From positions 220,634,501 through 220,698,500 of the forward strand of contig JADMNL010000022.1 of the NCBI GenBank assembly GCA_016271365.2: a stretch of 64,000 bases of DNA, in the 5' to 3' direction. Below the pieces are notes generated by a model, which worked only from the letters and a program-made list of their open reading frames with translations, ran no database searches and was not told the DNA's origin. Within the stretch, counting starts at the first letter, position 1, and every line of letters starts with the position of its first letter. Shown piece after piece: positions 10,421 through 19,798 of this stretch. Source of the stretch: Neoceratodus forsteri (Eukaryota; Chordata; Ceratodontiformes; Ceratodontidae). The translations under genes and the position numbers were made by a program.

Positions 10421-12130
10421 GAAAAATTACAGTACCATTTCCGCACTTACCAAAGTCACTAACTACTGGATTACCGCTAATGACTCCAAACTGGTCACTG
10501 TCGCTGTCTTTCCTGATCTCAGTAAGGCGTTCGATACTGTGGACCATAACCTTGTCCTTCATAGTCTTAAAAACCTAGTTATCTCGACTGACTCAGTTAA
10601 ATGGCTCGATAGTTATCTTTCTGGTAGAATCTAGAAAATCAAAGCCAACGGGCTACTATCTGACCCCTTACCTATATCAAGTGGCGTCCTTCAGGGATCC
10701 ATCTTAGGTCCCATACTCTTTTCTACATAAATAATCTTAATTCCAATATTGTCAACTCCAAACTACATTTCTTTGCAGATGACACTGTCTTGTATATTTC
10801 TAAACCATCGCTGACCAAAGCCTGCAAGGTACGGCAAGATGATTTCATTATGCTTGAGCAAAATCTTGTTAAAGCCAAGCTTCTGCTAAATGCAACAAAA
10901 ATGAAGATCATATTCTTTAACCTCAGTAACAAACCCTCACCTCTGACTCAGTCTAAGCAGTCCTCACCCATTGTCACCGCCTTAGGCGAACCTCTTGAGG
11001 TAGTAGATAAATTTAAATACCTCGGCATGTGGCTCGACAATAAACTTACCTTCAATTAATTGCTTGGAAAAACTAGTACATCAAGGTGGAAGGGTCTTCC
11101 TCAAGTTGGTATATTCTTAAGGTATTATATAGGAAGAGTTATGTGGTTCTTTCTACAAATAGAATTACATTGGGATGGGGGTAGGGTAGGGTTTGGAAGT
11201 AGTTAGTTGTTATTTTGATAATATTAATAAGAAAATGATGTAATGTCCATTTTCTACAGTGAAGGCCTTCGGTATACTAGACTTTTGAGGTGAATATTGT
11301 TTCTCTATGGCCTTGTCAACATTTTAATTTCATTGTAACGTGACATTGGAATTAAAACATATTAAATAAAAAAAAAAAAAACTTACCTTCAGTGTCCGCA
11401 TTGATAACCTTTCCAGTAAACTTAAATTCAGATTAGGGGTTTTCTACAGAAATAAGTCCAGTTTCCCAGCCGATACCAGAGTCAAACTTGTACAAGTCAC
11501 GTTCCTCCTACTTATTGATTACAGCAACATCATCAAGAACTGCTGCTCAGTCAGCAATTTACACAACTTAGTGTCTTGTTCAACCGGGCTTTGCACTTCA
11601 TCTTAAAGGCCCCTCCTAGAACCCATCACTGTAACCTATACACTGCAGTGGGATGGACCTCCTTAGCAACAAGACGCTTGGTCCATCTAGGGATATGGAT
11701 GCTAAAAATTCTGCTAAACAAGCTCCCAGGATACTGTATGTATCCTCCCTCATCCATACCTCACATTGCACCTACTCCCTAAGGAAGTCCGACTTCATCC
11801 CTCTTGACACACCTAAGACATGCACGAACTTTGGCAAAAGGGTTATGTCCTATGCCCTGCCCACTGCTTGGAATCATCTACAATCCATTCTCAAACTTAC
11901 CAGTGTTGTCACAATTAACTTTTATAAATTCCTGTCAGCTGACAAACAAAAAGCCACATGCAACTACCATTAGTTTTCATCCCTCTTTTGTCCTCGCCCC
12001 ACAGCCTGTCACCTTCCCCAACCCCCTGTACCCCTGCCCCTCCCCACCACCCTCTCTATCCCTTTCCCTCCCTGGCTCCCGTAATTTCTTCCCCCCCCCA
12101 CCTTCTACCCTAAACTGATATTCTGTGTAT
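10421..12130 (+). mobile_element. L2/Jockey-superfamily LINE reverse-transcriptase remnant
   Basis: Blocks ALTKVTNYWITANDSKLVTV, FPDLSKAFDTVDHNLVLHSL, SSGVLQGSILGPILF-like, HFFADDTVLYISKPSL and FKYLGMWLDNKLTF give the order of a non-LTR RT. After the 326-bp insertion at 11,055-11,380 the same protein resumes (TFSVRIDNLSS-like, then ALHFILKAPPRTHHCNLY and FGKRVMSYALPTAWNHLQS). Point stops and frameshifts abound. It differs from the CR1 copies in sequence and lacks their CTATG tail; the pyrimidine-rich end near 12,000-12,110 may be its 3' UTR. Confidence 0.8.
11055..11380 (+). mobile_element. Poly(A)-tailed retroposed insertion with 11-bp target duplication
   Basis: ACTTACCTTCA occurs at 11,044-11,054 and again at 11,381-11,391, flanking a 326-bp segment that ends in ATTAAATAAA plus a run of about 13 A. 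Removing it joins the interrupted LINE reading frame (NKLTF continuing to SVRIDN). A frame of about 44 codons is open at its start (11,061-11,195). This is typical of L1-type retroposition: a 5'-truncated L1-like LINE, a SINE, or a processed mRNA 3' end. I do not recognise the source. Confidence 0.85.
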
Positions 12131-12189
12131 CATGCACTTATTTATTCACTCTTTATATTCACTCTTTATATGACCACTGTGGCTGACAG

Positions 12190-14035
12190 TGGTCACCCTG
12201 GCTGTCTGAGGAGCACTCTGCCTGGTTGGGAGAGTTTAAACCAGTAGAGGTGGCTGAGGTCATTGAGGTTGTTTCTAGGCTGAAACACACATATTGTGAA
12301 CTGGACCAAGTGCCAACTTGTTTCCTAATGGGATGTGTTGACTCTGTAGGCCCAGTGTTCACCTTGATTGTTTGGTGCTCTTTGCTGGATTTGGTCTTCC
12401 CAGATGCCTTGAAGGAGGAACTGGTGAGACCCCTTCTGAAGAAACTATCTTTAGACCCTGACGTCAAGGCAAATTACCATCCTGTCTCCAACCTTCCATT
12501 TCTGGTAAAGGTTGTAGAGAAGATTGTGGTGCAAAAGCTCGAGGAACACCTTATGGCCTTTGATATCTATATGCTCTCCAGTCTTGGTTTCGTGCCGGGC
12601 AGTGTACAGAACCGCATTAGTTCAGGTTCATAATCATCTCCTCAGGGTGAGAGATTGAGGAGAGGGGACAATTCTCGTTCTCCTGGATTTTTCCTCAGCC
12701 TTTGACATGATGGAACATTGTGTGTTGCTCGACCACCTGAGGGAATTTTGTGGACTCGCTGGCACTGTCATTTGCTGGTTTGAGTCCTATCTCACAAACT
12801 GGAGGCAACAGGTGGTGATGGTGAATTTCTCCTCTTCCCCTAGCCTTCTGTCTTGTGAAGTACGTCAGGGTTCGGTCTTGTTACCAATGTTGTTTGCCAT
12901 GTTTATGCTGCCCTTGGGTGAGATCATTAGGAAGTACAATCTGGATTTTCATTGCTATGCCGATGATACCCAGATGTATCTATCCTTTGCCCCTGGGACA
13001 TCCAATGCGGTGGATGTACTGAATAACTGCCTGGCCAAGATCAATGACTGAATGGCCTCCAGCTGGTTCAGACTGAACCCTGATAAGACGGAGGTACTGG
13101 TGGTGGAGTTGAACAGGAGGCATGATAGGATGGCCTCTGGCACAGAGACTGGACTGTTTCTGTGGTCTGTGCCATTGAAGGCCTCCTCTAGGGTGTGTGA
13201 TCTTGGCATTATCCTTGACAGCGGACTAATACTTGAATCTCAGGTGTCATTCATTGTCCAGACCAGCTTTTACCATCTAAGGAATGTCACTAGAATCAAA
13301 CACCTAGTTTCACCCATGGACCTCCCCACATTGGTACACGCCTTTGTTACATCAAGGTTTGACTACTGTAATGCGCTCTACCTCGGGGTCTCTGCAGATA
13401 CCCTCCGCTGACCTCAGCTAGTGCAGAACGCATCTGCCAGGTTGTTGACAGGGCAGTCAAAATACAGCCACATCACCCCAGTGCTGCGTGAACTGCACTG
13501 GCTGCTGGTTCAGTGGAGGGTTCTTTCTAAGGTAGCCTTGCTCACCTTTAAGGCCCTACATGGACTGTGCCCTGGCTACCTGTCAGATCTTCTAACACCT
13601 GCTGCCTTGATCCATTCCCTCCAGTCCTCCTCTAGGGGCCTCCTTGTGATTCCCAGGACGAGGTTAAAAACTCCTGGTGACAGAGCTTTTAGTGTCACCG
13701 GTCCCATCCTGTGCACTTCGCTTTCTTCTTCAGTAAGGGAGGTCTCTTTAGTTGAGGTATTCAGAGCCCACCTCAATATCTTTTTATTCATCCAGGCATT
13801 CCCAGACACTGTCTTTTAGATACTGCTTTCTAGATATTCTGAAAGAATGGCCCCTTCAGAAATTTGCTGCTAGGTCAGGCCTCCCATTTTGGGTGGTCTG
13901 CTTTTCAATATGCTTAATTGATATGTTTTGTATTTTAATTATTGTATTTTAACTGCTTTTTGATTTATTTGATTGTATGGTGCCCAGAGTCTCTGGGATT
14001 GGGTGCCTGAAAAACAAAATTTGGCCTTGCCTTGC
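12190..14035 (+). mobile_element. L2-clade LINE, 3' half including RT
   Basis: The protein can be followed as SNLPFLVKVVEKIVVQKLEE (about 12,490-12,545), FDMMEHCVLLDHLREF, CEVRQGSVLLPMLFAM, DFHCYADDTQMYLSF (near 12,945-12,990), WFRLNPDKTEVLVVE, LVHAFVTSRFDYCNALY, QNASARLLTGQSKYSHITPV and LTFKALHGLCPGYLSDLL. This block order is diagnostic for L2. Stops at 12,631, 13,049 and 13,411 and the change of VPQGSVLGP to VRQGSVLLP show it is dead. The AT-rich 3' end with TGCCCAGAGTCTCTGGG is at about 13,980-14,000. Confidence 0.88.
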
Positions 14036-14238
14036 CTATTTTGTCTCATGTATCAGCCTAAACCGAGATTGAAACTATTATAGTTAGCTATTTCTGTTGT
14101 TGTATGTTCTTTGCACCTTTTGTAAATAATGAAACAATTTTGTCCAGTCATGTCATTGTATAGCATTCCTATTAACCACTGTATATGCTTTGGACCTCTT
14201 ACCAGTAGTACACCAGCACAGCAGCAACTCCAACACTG

Positions 14239-14492
14239 CAAAGACCATCACAGCGACAGGAATCAGGCAAAACCCACACGTCGCTGTGATGGTCTGTGCA
14301 GTGACTGAGACTGCCTCGCTGGGTGTTTTGCTGCCCCCCCCAGTCCAACTCTGACTTGGAGTTAGAATCCTAGAGCCCAGGGGTGTGGCATGGGGGGGTT
14401 CAGGAGGCACAGCCCCCCTATTGAATGCACCGACATCCCCGAAGCTACAATGCAGACAGTCAGCATGGTAGCTGTTGCTGTAGGGGATGTCG
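14239..14492. repeat. Two hairpin-forming inverted repeats
   Basis: GACCATCACAGCGAC (14,244-14,258) pairs with GTCGCTGTGATGGTC (14,279-14,293). Further right, CACCGACATCCCC (about 14,428-14,440) pairs with GGGGATGTCGGTG (about 14,478-14,490). They lie between an L2 end and the next LINE tail. I infer short palindromic DNA-transposon remnants; no function is implied. Confidence 0.6.
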
Positions 14493-14652
14493 GTGCTAGC
14501 GCTGTTGAAACGCTATGGTAAAACCCTTACCAGTGCTGTAAAGTTGATGTTCAAGTTGATGTTTGTCCTTTTTTGTATGCTGTTATTTGTCTAAGACCTC
14601 CTTGTGAATGAACCTGCTCAATGGAGTTTTTCCTACAAGAAACTGAAACTGA
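14493..14652 (+). repeat. L2/SINE-type 3' tail
   Basis: From about 14,575, CTAAGACCTCCTTGTGAATG, then CAATGGAGTTTTTCCT, follows the tail shared with the copies at 34,895, 48,050 and 60,680. The upstream part of this element is not recognisable. It abuts a minus-strand CR1 at about 14,653. Confidence 0.55.
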
Positions 14653-15955
14653 ACTGTTGCTCTTGTAATCCCTGTTTTAAATATTGCCCACTGTTCCTCC
14701 ATCCCTGATTCCTTCCCCATTCCCATTACTGCCTCTTTCAAGCATGTCCCCATTTTCCCAAAGTCTGCCCTCCTAAAATCCAGGATTCATGTTTTTGTGC
14801 AGTTTGGTTCTGCTGTTTCTGTGATTTCAAACCAAAATAACCAGTGGTCACTGTTCCCCAGGTGCTCCCCCATTGTTATCCCTATCACACTGTCCCCGTT
14901 TCTGAGCACAAAGTCCAGTATTGCCTTCTGCCAAGTAGGTTTCATGACCAGTTGCTTAAGGAAGGCACCTTGATGAGTGTCCAGGATAAATCTACTCCTG
15001 GTTGATGCTGCTGCTGGAAGGCTCCAGTCCACGTCTGGAATACTGAAGTCTCCAACCAGCACCACCTCCCTTTGTCTGCCATCCTTTGGATGGCTAGCAT
15101 TAACTCATATCTGTCTCCTCTTGGGCTGGTGGTCTGTAGACCACCCCTCTGTGGGTGGCTGACCCCATTTTCCTTTCCAGTTTAACCCACGGTATCTCTC
15201 CCCCATTTTGTTCCTCCTGGATCTCTGTAGCCTTTATGCCATCTTTTACATAAAGTGCCACTCCTCCTCCCCCCTTGCTGCCTGCCCTGTCTCTTCTGAA
15301 TATATTGTAGCCAGGTATGGCCATTTCCCAGTCATGGTTATCATGACACCAGTTCTCTGTGATGGCCACAATGTCCAGTTCTGACTGCAACATGGCAGCC
15401 TCCTGATCCTCCATCTTGTTGCTAAGGCTCCTGGAATTGGCACACATGGCTTTCCATGATGTGAACTCCCTGGACTGTTTAACTGTTCTACTCCAGCCCC
15501 CTGCCTGGTTGTCCTTTATCCCTGGTTCTCCCTGCTGTCTGCCCTTCTGTTGAATTTTGCCCCCTTTCTGCCTATCCACCCCTTGGGTGCCTTTCTCCAT
15601 CTTTTGCACACTGTTTTGTAAAGATATCCCCTCCTCCTGTTCACTGGTTCTACTGCTAGCTATGGGGGGGGTGGGCAATTAGCTACCCTCCTTGCTGACT
15701 TGCCACCACCCTTGGCTAGCTTAAATGTTTGTCCATGTAGCATTTAAACTTATCATTGAGTGCTTGGACTCCCCTCCAGGATGGATGCAGGCCATCAGGC
15801 TTGAACAAACCCCCATCCCTCCAGGTGGGTCCCCAGTCACCAATGATTCCAAACCCTTCCTCACCGTACCAGTTCTTCAATTATGTGTTAAAGTTCCTGG
15901 TGCCTGTGCCCCTATGCTCTCTCATGCCTCTCACAGGTAGTAATTCCGAGATGGC
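14653..15955 (-). mobile_element. CR1-clade LINE: ORF1 C-terminus and ORF2 APE domain (continues at 17,456-18,370)
   Basis: On the minus strand, the ORF1 C-terminus carries the esterase D-x-x-H block (DGLHPSW, about 15,770-15,800). ORF2 starts near 15,680 and shows the apurinic-type endonuclease: CANSRSLSNKMEDQE, DIVAITENWCHDNHDW, YNIFRRDR, GGGGVALYV, GVVYRPP, then GDFSIPDVDW and GNSDHWLFWF (14,850). Catalytic Asn, Glu, Asp and SDH-type residues are visible, so the APE fold was once intact. The copy stops at about 14,653 within the APE-to-RT linker. A plus-strand CR1 (15,956-17,455) splits it from its own upstream ORF1. Confidence 0.85.
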
Positions 15956-17455
15956 AACAAATCATGGAAGGATGGGGTGGTACCTGAGGACTGGAGGAGG
16001 GCAGATGTGATTCCCTTTCAGAAAAGTGGGAGCAGGGCAGAAGCAGGAAACTACAGACCTGTTAGTTTAACCTCAGTGATAGGGAAATGATGGAATCACT
16101 TCTGAAGGAAAGAATTGTGAGGTACCTAAAGGCCAGAGGGGCACAGGACCCAAGGCAGCATGGATTCACAGCGGGAAGGTCATGCCAGATGAATCTAATA
16201 GATTTCTTTGACTGAGTGACCAAAGTAGTAGATCAGGGAGGATCTGTGGACATGGCCTACCTAGACTTTAGCAAGGCATTTGATACAGTCCCACACAATA
16301 GATTAATACACAAGTTAGCCAGCCTGGGAGTGGGTCCCAAGATGATAGCCTGGGTAAAGAATTGGCTAGAGAATAGAACACAGAGGGTAATAGTAAATGG
16401 AGTCCACTCTGAAGAAAGGGGAGTTACTAGTGGGGTACCGCAGGGTTCAGTATTAGGACCGGTCCTCTTCAATGTCTTTATAAGTGATATTGCAGAGGGA
16501 CTGGAAGGAAAAGTATGTCTCTCTGCAGATGACACAAAGATCTGCAACAGAGTTGATGCACAAGATGTGGTGGAAAGGATGAGAAGGGACTTGGCAAGGT
16601 TAGAGGAATGGTCAAATGTATGGCAGCTTAGATTCAATGCTAGGAAGTGCAAGGTAATGCACCTGGGAAACAAAAACCCAGGAGAAGAGTACACAATGGG
16701 GGGTGAGATACTAACAACAACAAAGATGGGAAAGGACCTAGGGGTAGTCATATCAGATGACTTAAAGGTGGGTAAGCAATGTGAGAGGGTAGTAAGGAGG
16801 GCTGGGGGGATACTGGGATGCGTAGGGACAGGCATCACCAGTAGGAAACAGGAAGTTGTTATCCCTCTGTACAGACAGCTGGTGAGACCCCATCTGGAGT
16901 ACTGTGTGCAGTTCTGGAGACCCAGTCTCCGCAAGAACATAGACAGGATGGAAGCTGTCCAGAGAAGGGCAACTAAAATGGTGCAGGGTCTGCACCGGAA
17001 GACATATGAAGAGAGACTAAAGGAGCTTAATATGCATAGCCTAGAGGAAAGGAGGGAGAGGGGGGACATGATAGAAACTTTCAAATACCTCAAGGCAATC
17101 AAAAAAGTCCAAGAGAGTAGCATCTTTCAAAAAAGAGGCGTGCAAGAACAAGGGGAACAATTTGAAGATAGAGGAGGGTGGCTCAGAGGTAATGTAAGGA
17201 AGTATTTTTTCATATAGAGGTTGTGGATGCATGGAACGGCCTTCCGGAGGAGCTTGTGGAGTCAAAAACAGTGGTTGAATTCAAGCATGCATGGGACAGT
17301 CATAAGGCAATTCTAGGGGTGGGGGGTAGAAAGAAGTAAGCTGCTGGTTAATTAGGATCTGCAGCTTATCCATTAGGTAGGGAAATGGACAGACTAGGTG
17401 GGCCAAGCGGTCCTTATCTGCCATCAAATTCTATGTTTCTATGTCTATGTAGCTA
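15956..17455 (+). mobile_element. CR1-clade LINE, RT plus complete 3' end, inserted into a minus-strand CR1
   Basis: 5'-truncated element that enters ORF2 just before the RT and ends with the CR1 tail (GGGCCAAGCGGTCCTTATCT, then TATGTTTCTATGTCTATG). The minus-strand CR1 ORF1 esterase is interrupted exactly at its two borders, so this is a later insertion. It is about 90% or more similar by eye to the copy at 1,909-2,868. Confidence 0.88.
16120..17316 (+). pseudogene. CR1 ORF2 reverse transcriptase, the best-preserved RT in the window
   Basis: A 333-codon uninterrupted segment (16,216-17,217) carries [40 protein letters not shown], the catalytic Asp-Asp in CLSADDTKIC (family FADD; the aromatic residue is Ser here), WQLRFNARKCKVMHLGN, DLGVVISDDLKVGKQC, LVRPHLEYCVQFWRPS and MVQGLHRKTYEERLKELN. 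Immediately upstream, Trp of FFDWVTK is a TGA stop (16,213-16,215), and a stop at 17,215 truncates the C-terminal YFFxERVVDAW block. It is degenerate, but younger than most copies here. Confidence 0.85.
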
Positions 17456-18370
17456 CTTGCTTCAGACCCCTTCCCAATTTCCTAATCTCTTCCTCAACTT
17501 CTTTAGGCTCCCCATTTGCCAGGTCATTAGTACCTAGGTGGATAATGACATCCAGCTTGCTCTCCCATCTTGCTTTCCCGGCAATCCCCAGGATCCTCCT
17601 CCCGTCCTTCCATGCCATTGCACCTAGAAGGAACCTCACCTTCCTGTCCTCCCCCTCGTGTGTTCCTAGCTGGATCCCTCTTATGATAGAGTCCCCCACC
17701 AGGATTTGCTTCCTCCTCCTCCTTTTTAGGTCCACTGCTCTCCCCACTGAGGTCACCTCCTTGTTTGACCTCCACATTCTTCCCTTCCACTTCTCTGGGT
17801 ACCTCTGTTTGGTTGTCCCCATTTGCCAGTGTGGCATATGAATTCTGGAGTGGAATAGGATTTGGGATGTGCCTCTGCCTGATCACCCTAACCCTTCCTG
17901 AGCCCACCTCATCCAAATGCTCCTCCATTCTTGGCATCCTTTGAGTCAGTGGCATTGGACTGGGTGATCACTGTATAGGGGTGAAGGTACTCTTGACCCA
18001 GTTTACTTCTGCCTGAGTCTGGCTACCTCTTCCTGTAGTTCAGAGAGATGCCTGCAGATAGGGCAGCACCTCAGCATCCAGAAGGTCTGCTTGAATACAG
18101 CTGCCCCACATCTACTGCATTGCACCACTCCCCACATTATACCGCGCCTATACTGCTATTCCAGTAGTTGTCTGTTACTAAAGCTCTCCTTCTAGTTCCC
18201 TCTTTATTAATTTACTGTCCTGAAAATCCTGCCACCAATCCTCAGATACTTTTTTTTTAAAGAAGGAAACAACAACAAAAATGAGTTAAAACCCTTGTTT
18301 TGCCGAGGGCGGGCTTCCTCCCCCTTATGCCGCTCCTACTCCACAACTCCCTGCTATTCCCTGTGCTTGG
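17456..18370 (-). pseudogene. CR1 ORF1: zinc-finger plus SGNH-esterase protein
   Basis: Read on the minus strand, the N-terminus (about 18,140-18,040) has a CSRCGAAVF...CCPIC pair of CxxC motifs followed by a heptad-like LQEEVARLRQ. Further on (about 17,730-17,500) comes an SGNH-type esterase: block I ILVGDSIIRG and block III IIHLGTNDLA; its D-x-x-H block is separated by the CR1 insertion and lies near 15,780. CR1 ORF1 proteins with a CxxC finger, coiled coil and esterase domain are known for vertebrate CR1/L2 elements. They bind RNA; the hydrolase role is unclear. Frames shift near 17,830. 5' untranslated sequence continues to about 18,370. Confidence 0.8.
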
Positions 18371-18533
18371 GAGGGCATATGGAGGGTTTCAAGAAGACTT
18401 GGAACAAACACAAGGAGTTGTCAAGGGAAGGGGGGAATTTTGGACTGAGGGACAAATAGAGGGGGGGAATGGGCAGACTCGATGGGCCAGGTAGGTCCTT
18501 TTCTGCTGACACATGTCTATGAATCTATGAATC
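18371..18533 (+). mobile_element. CR1 3'-end fragment
   Basis: GGCAGACTCGATGGGCCAGG then CCTTTTCTGCTGACA and the tail CTATGAATCTATGAATC are CR1 3' UTR features. Upstream, GGAGGGTTTCAAGAAGACTT encodes the C-terminal GFKKTW-like block. Only about 160 bp remain. Confidence 0.75.
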
Positions 18534-19095
18534 AATGTTTGTGTCCTTCAGCAGGGCTTCCAGGATTCTGACCATAGAAAAACATGGAAACCAAACTAAT
18601 CATCCGCCTTGGGTTTGTCTCGGAAAGAATGTGCCAAACTAACCCGTATCCTTTTTGTGACATATATGTGTCTAGTCTTTTTATGAATATACCCATACTG
18701 TCACTCTGTATAACTTCAGTTGGGAGCCTGTTCCATTCTTCAACCACCCTCTGATTGAACCACTGTCTATGGTTATTTCCCCTAAGTTTCTCCGCTTTTA
18801 GTCTCAGATGGTGTCCCTTTGTTAATCTTTCAGTCTCTATGCCGGCAAGCGTCACGCATTCCCATAGATCTGGATTCTGTATAGCCTTATATACCAGACA
18901 TAGGTCCCCCCTGATTCTCCTATATGTTAGTGGATACATAATTAGCTCATCAAGCCTCTCTGCTTATGTCAAGCCTCCATTTCCTCTCACCATTCTTGTA
19001 GCCCTTCTCCTCAATCTCTCCAATCTGTCTATAGCTTGTTTGCCATGAGGTGCCCAAAACTGCACACAGTACTCAACATGGGGCCTCACCTCCCC
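18534..19095 (-). mobile_element. CR1-like LINE of a second family, 3' end
   Basis: The minus-strand protein reads RRIRGDLCLVYKAI, then GHHLRLKAEKLRGN, FNQRVVEEWNRLPTEVIQ and FIKRLD. This C-terminal pattern (RLRGDL..VYK; NxRVVxxWNxLP) is that of CR1/Rex-like LINEs but differs clearly from the RERGDMIETFKYL copies elsewhere in this window. It is 5'-truncated at about 19,095. Confidence 0.75.
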
Positions 19096-19798
19096 TCTAC
19101 ACTAACTTTGTTTTTTTTTTTCCTTTTTTGAACATTCAAAATTGCCAGCAGAAAAAGGCCATTTGGTCTATCAGAATCTGCTCAATTTTGCAGCTAACCT
19201 CCCTACTCTGCAGCTGCCCTCCTCCCTACCCTACCCCTCCTATGACCCTCCCTTTTGCCCTATCCCAGCCCTTCTTGATGCATCCCACTGTTTTACAGGC
19301 CACCACCTCTGCTGGTAGTGTGTTTCATTCTGCTACCACCCTTTCAGTAAAGAAATGTCTCCTCTCCCTCTTAAACCTTCCACCCTCCAATCTCATCTCA
19401 TGACCCCTGAGTGTCTCTTCCTACCCTTCCCTTCAACAGTCCCTCCGGGCCTGTCCTGTTTATTCCTCTCATGTACTTAAAGGTCTCAGTCATATCCCTC
19501 CTGCCCCTTCTCTCCTCCAGAGAGTACATGTTCAACTCCCTCAGTCTAACCTCATATGGTAACTCCCCCAAACCCATGATCATTTTGTTGCTCTGCATTG
19601 CACCCCTTCCAGCAATCTAATGTCCCTCTTTAGGTAAGGTCACCAAAACTGAATGCAGTACTCCAGGTGGGGTCTGACCAGCGATCTGTACAATGGCAGA
19701 GTCACCTCCCTCCTTCTAGAGGTTATACCCCTTGCAATGCAACCTAGCATCTTGTTGGCCACTGCTGCTCCTTTCCTACACTATGCTGAGTTGCTTAT

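Noticed and set aside
8738..15955. That the minus-strand CR1 pieces at 8,738-10,420 and 14,653-15,955 are one element split by the intervening LINEs.
   Set aside because: Both contain the same stretch of about 150 bp of the APE-to-RT linker, far longer than any target duplication, so they are two copies.
16257..17123. 288-codon open frame on the minus strand.
   Set aside because: It is the antisense shadow of the well-preserved CR1 reverse transcriptase on the plus strand.
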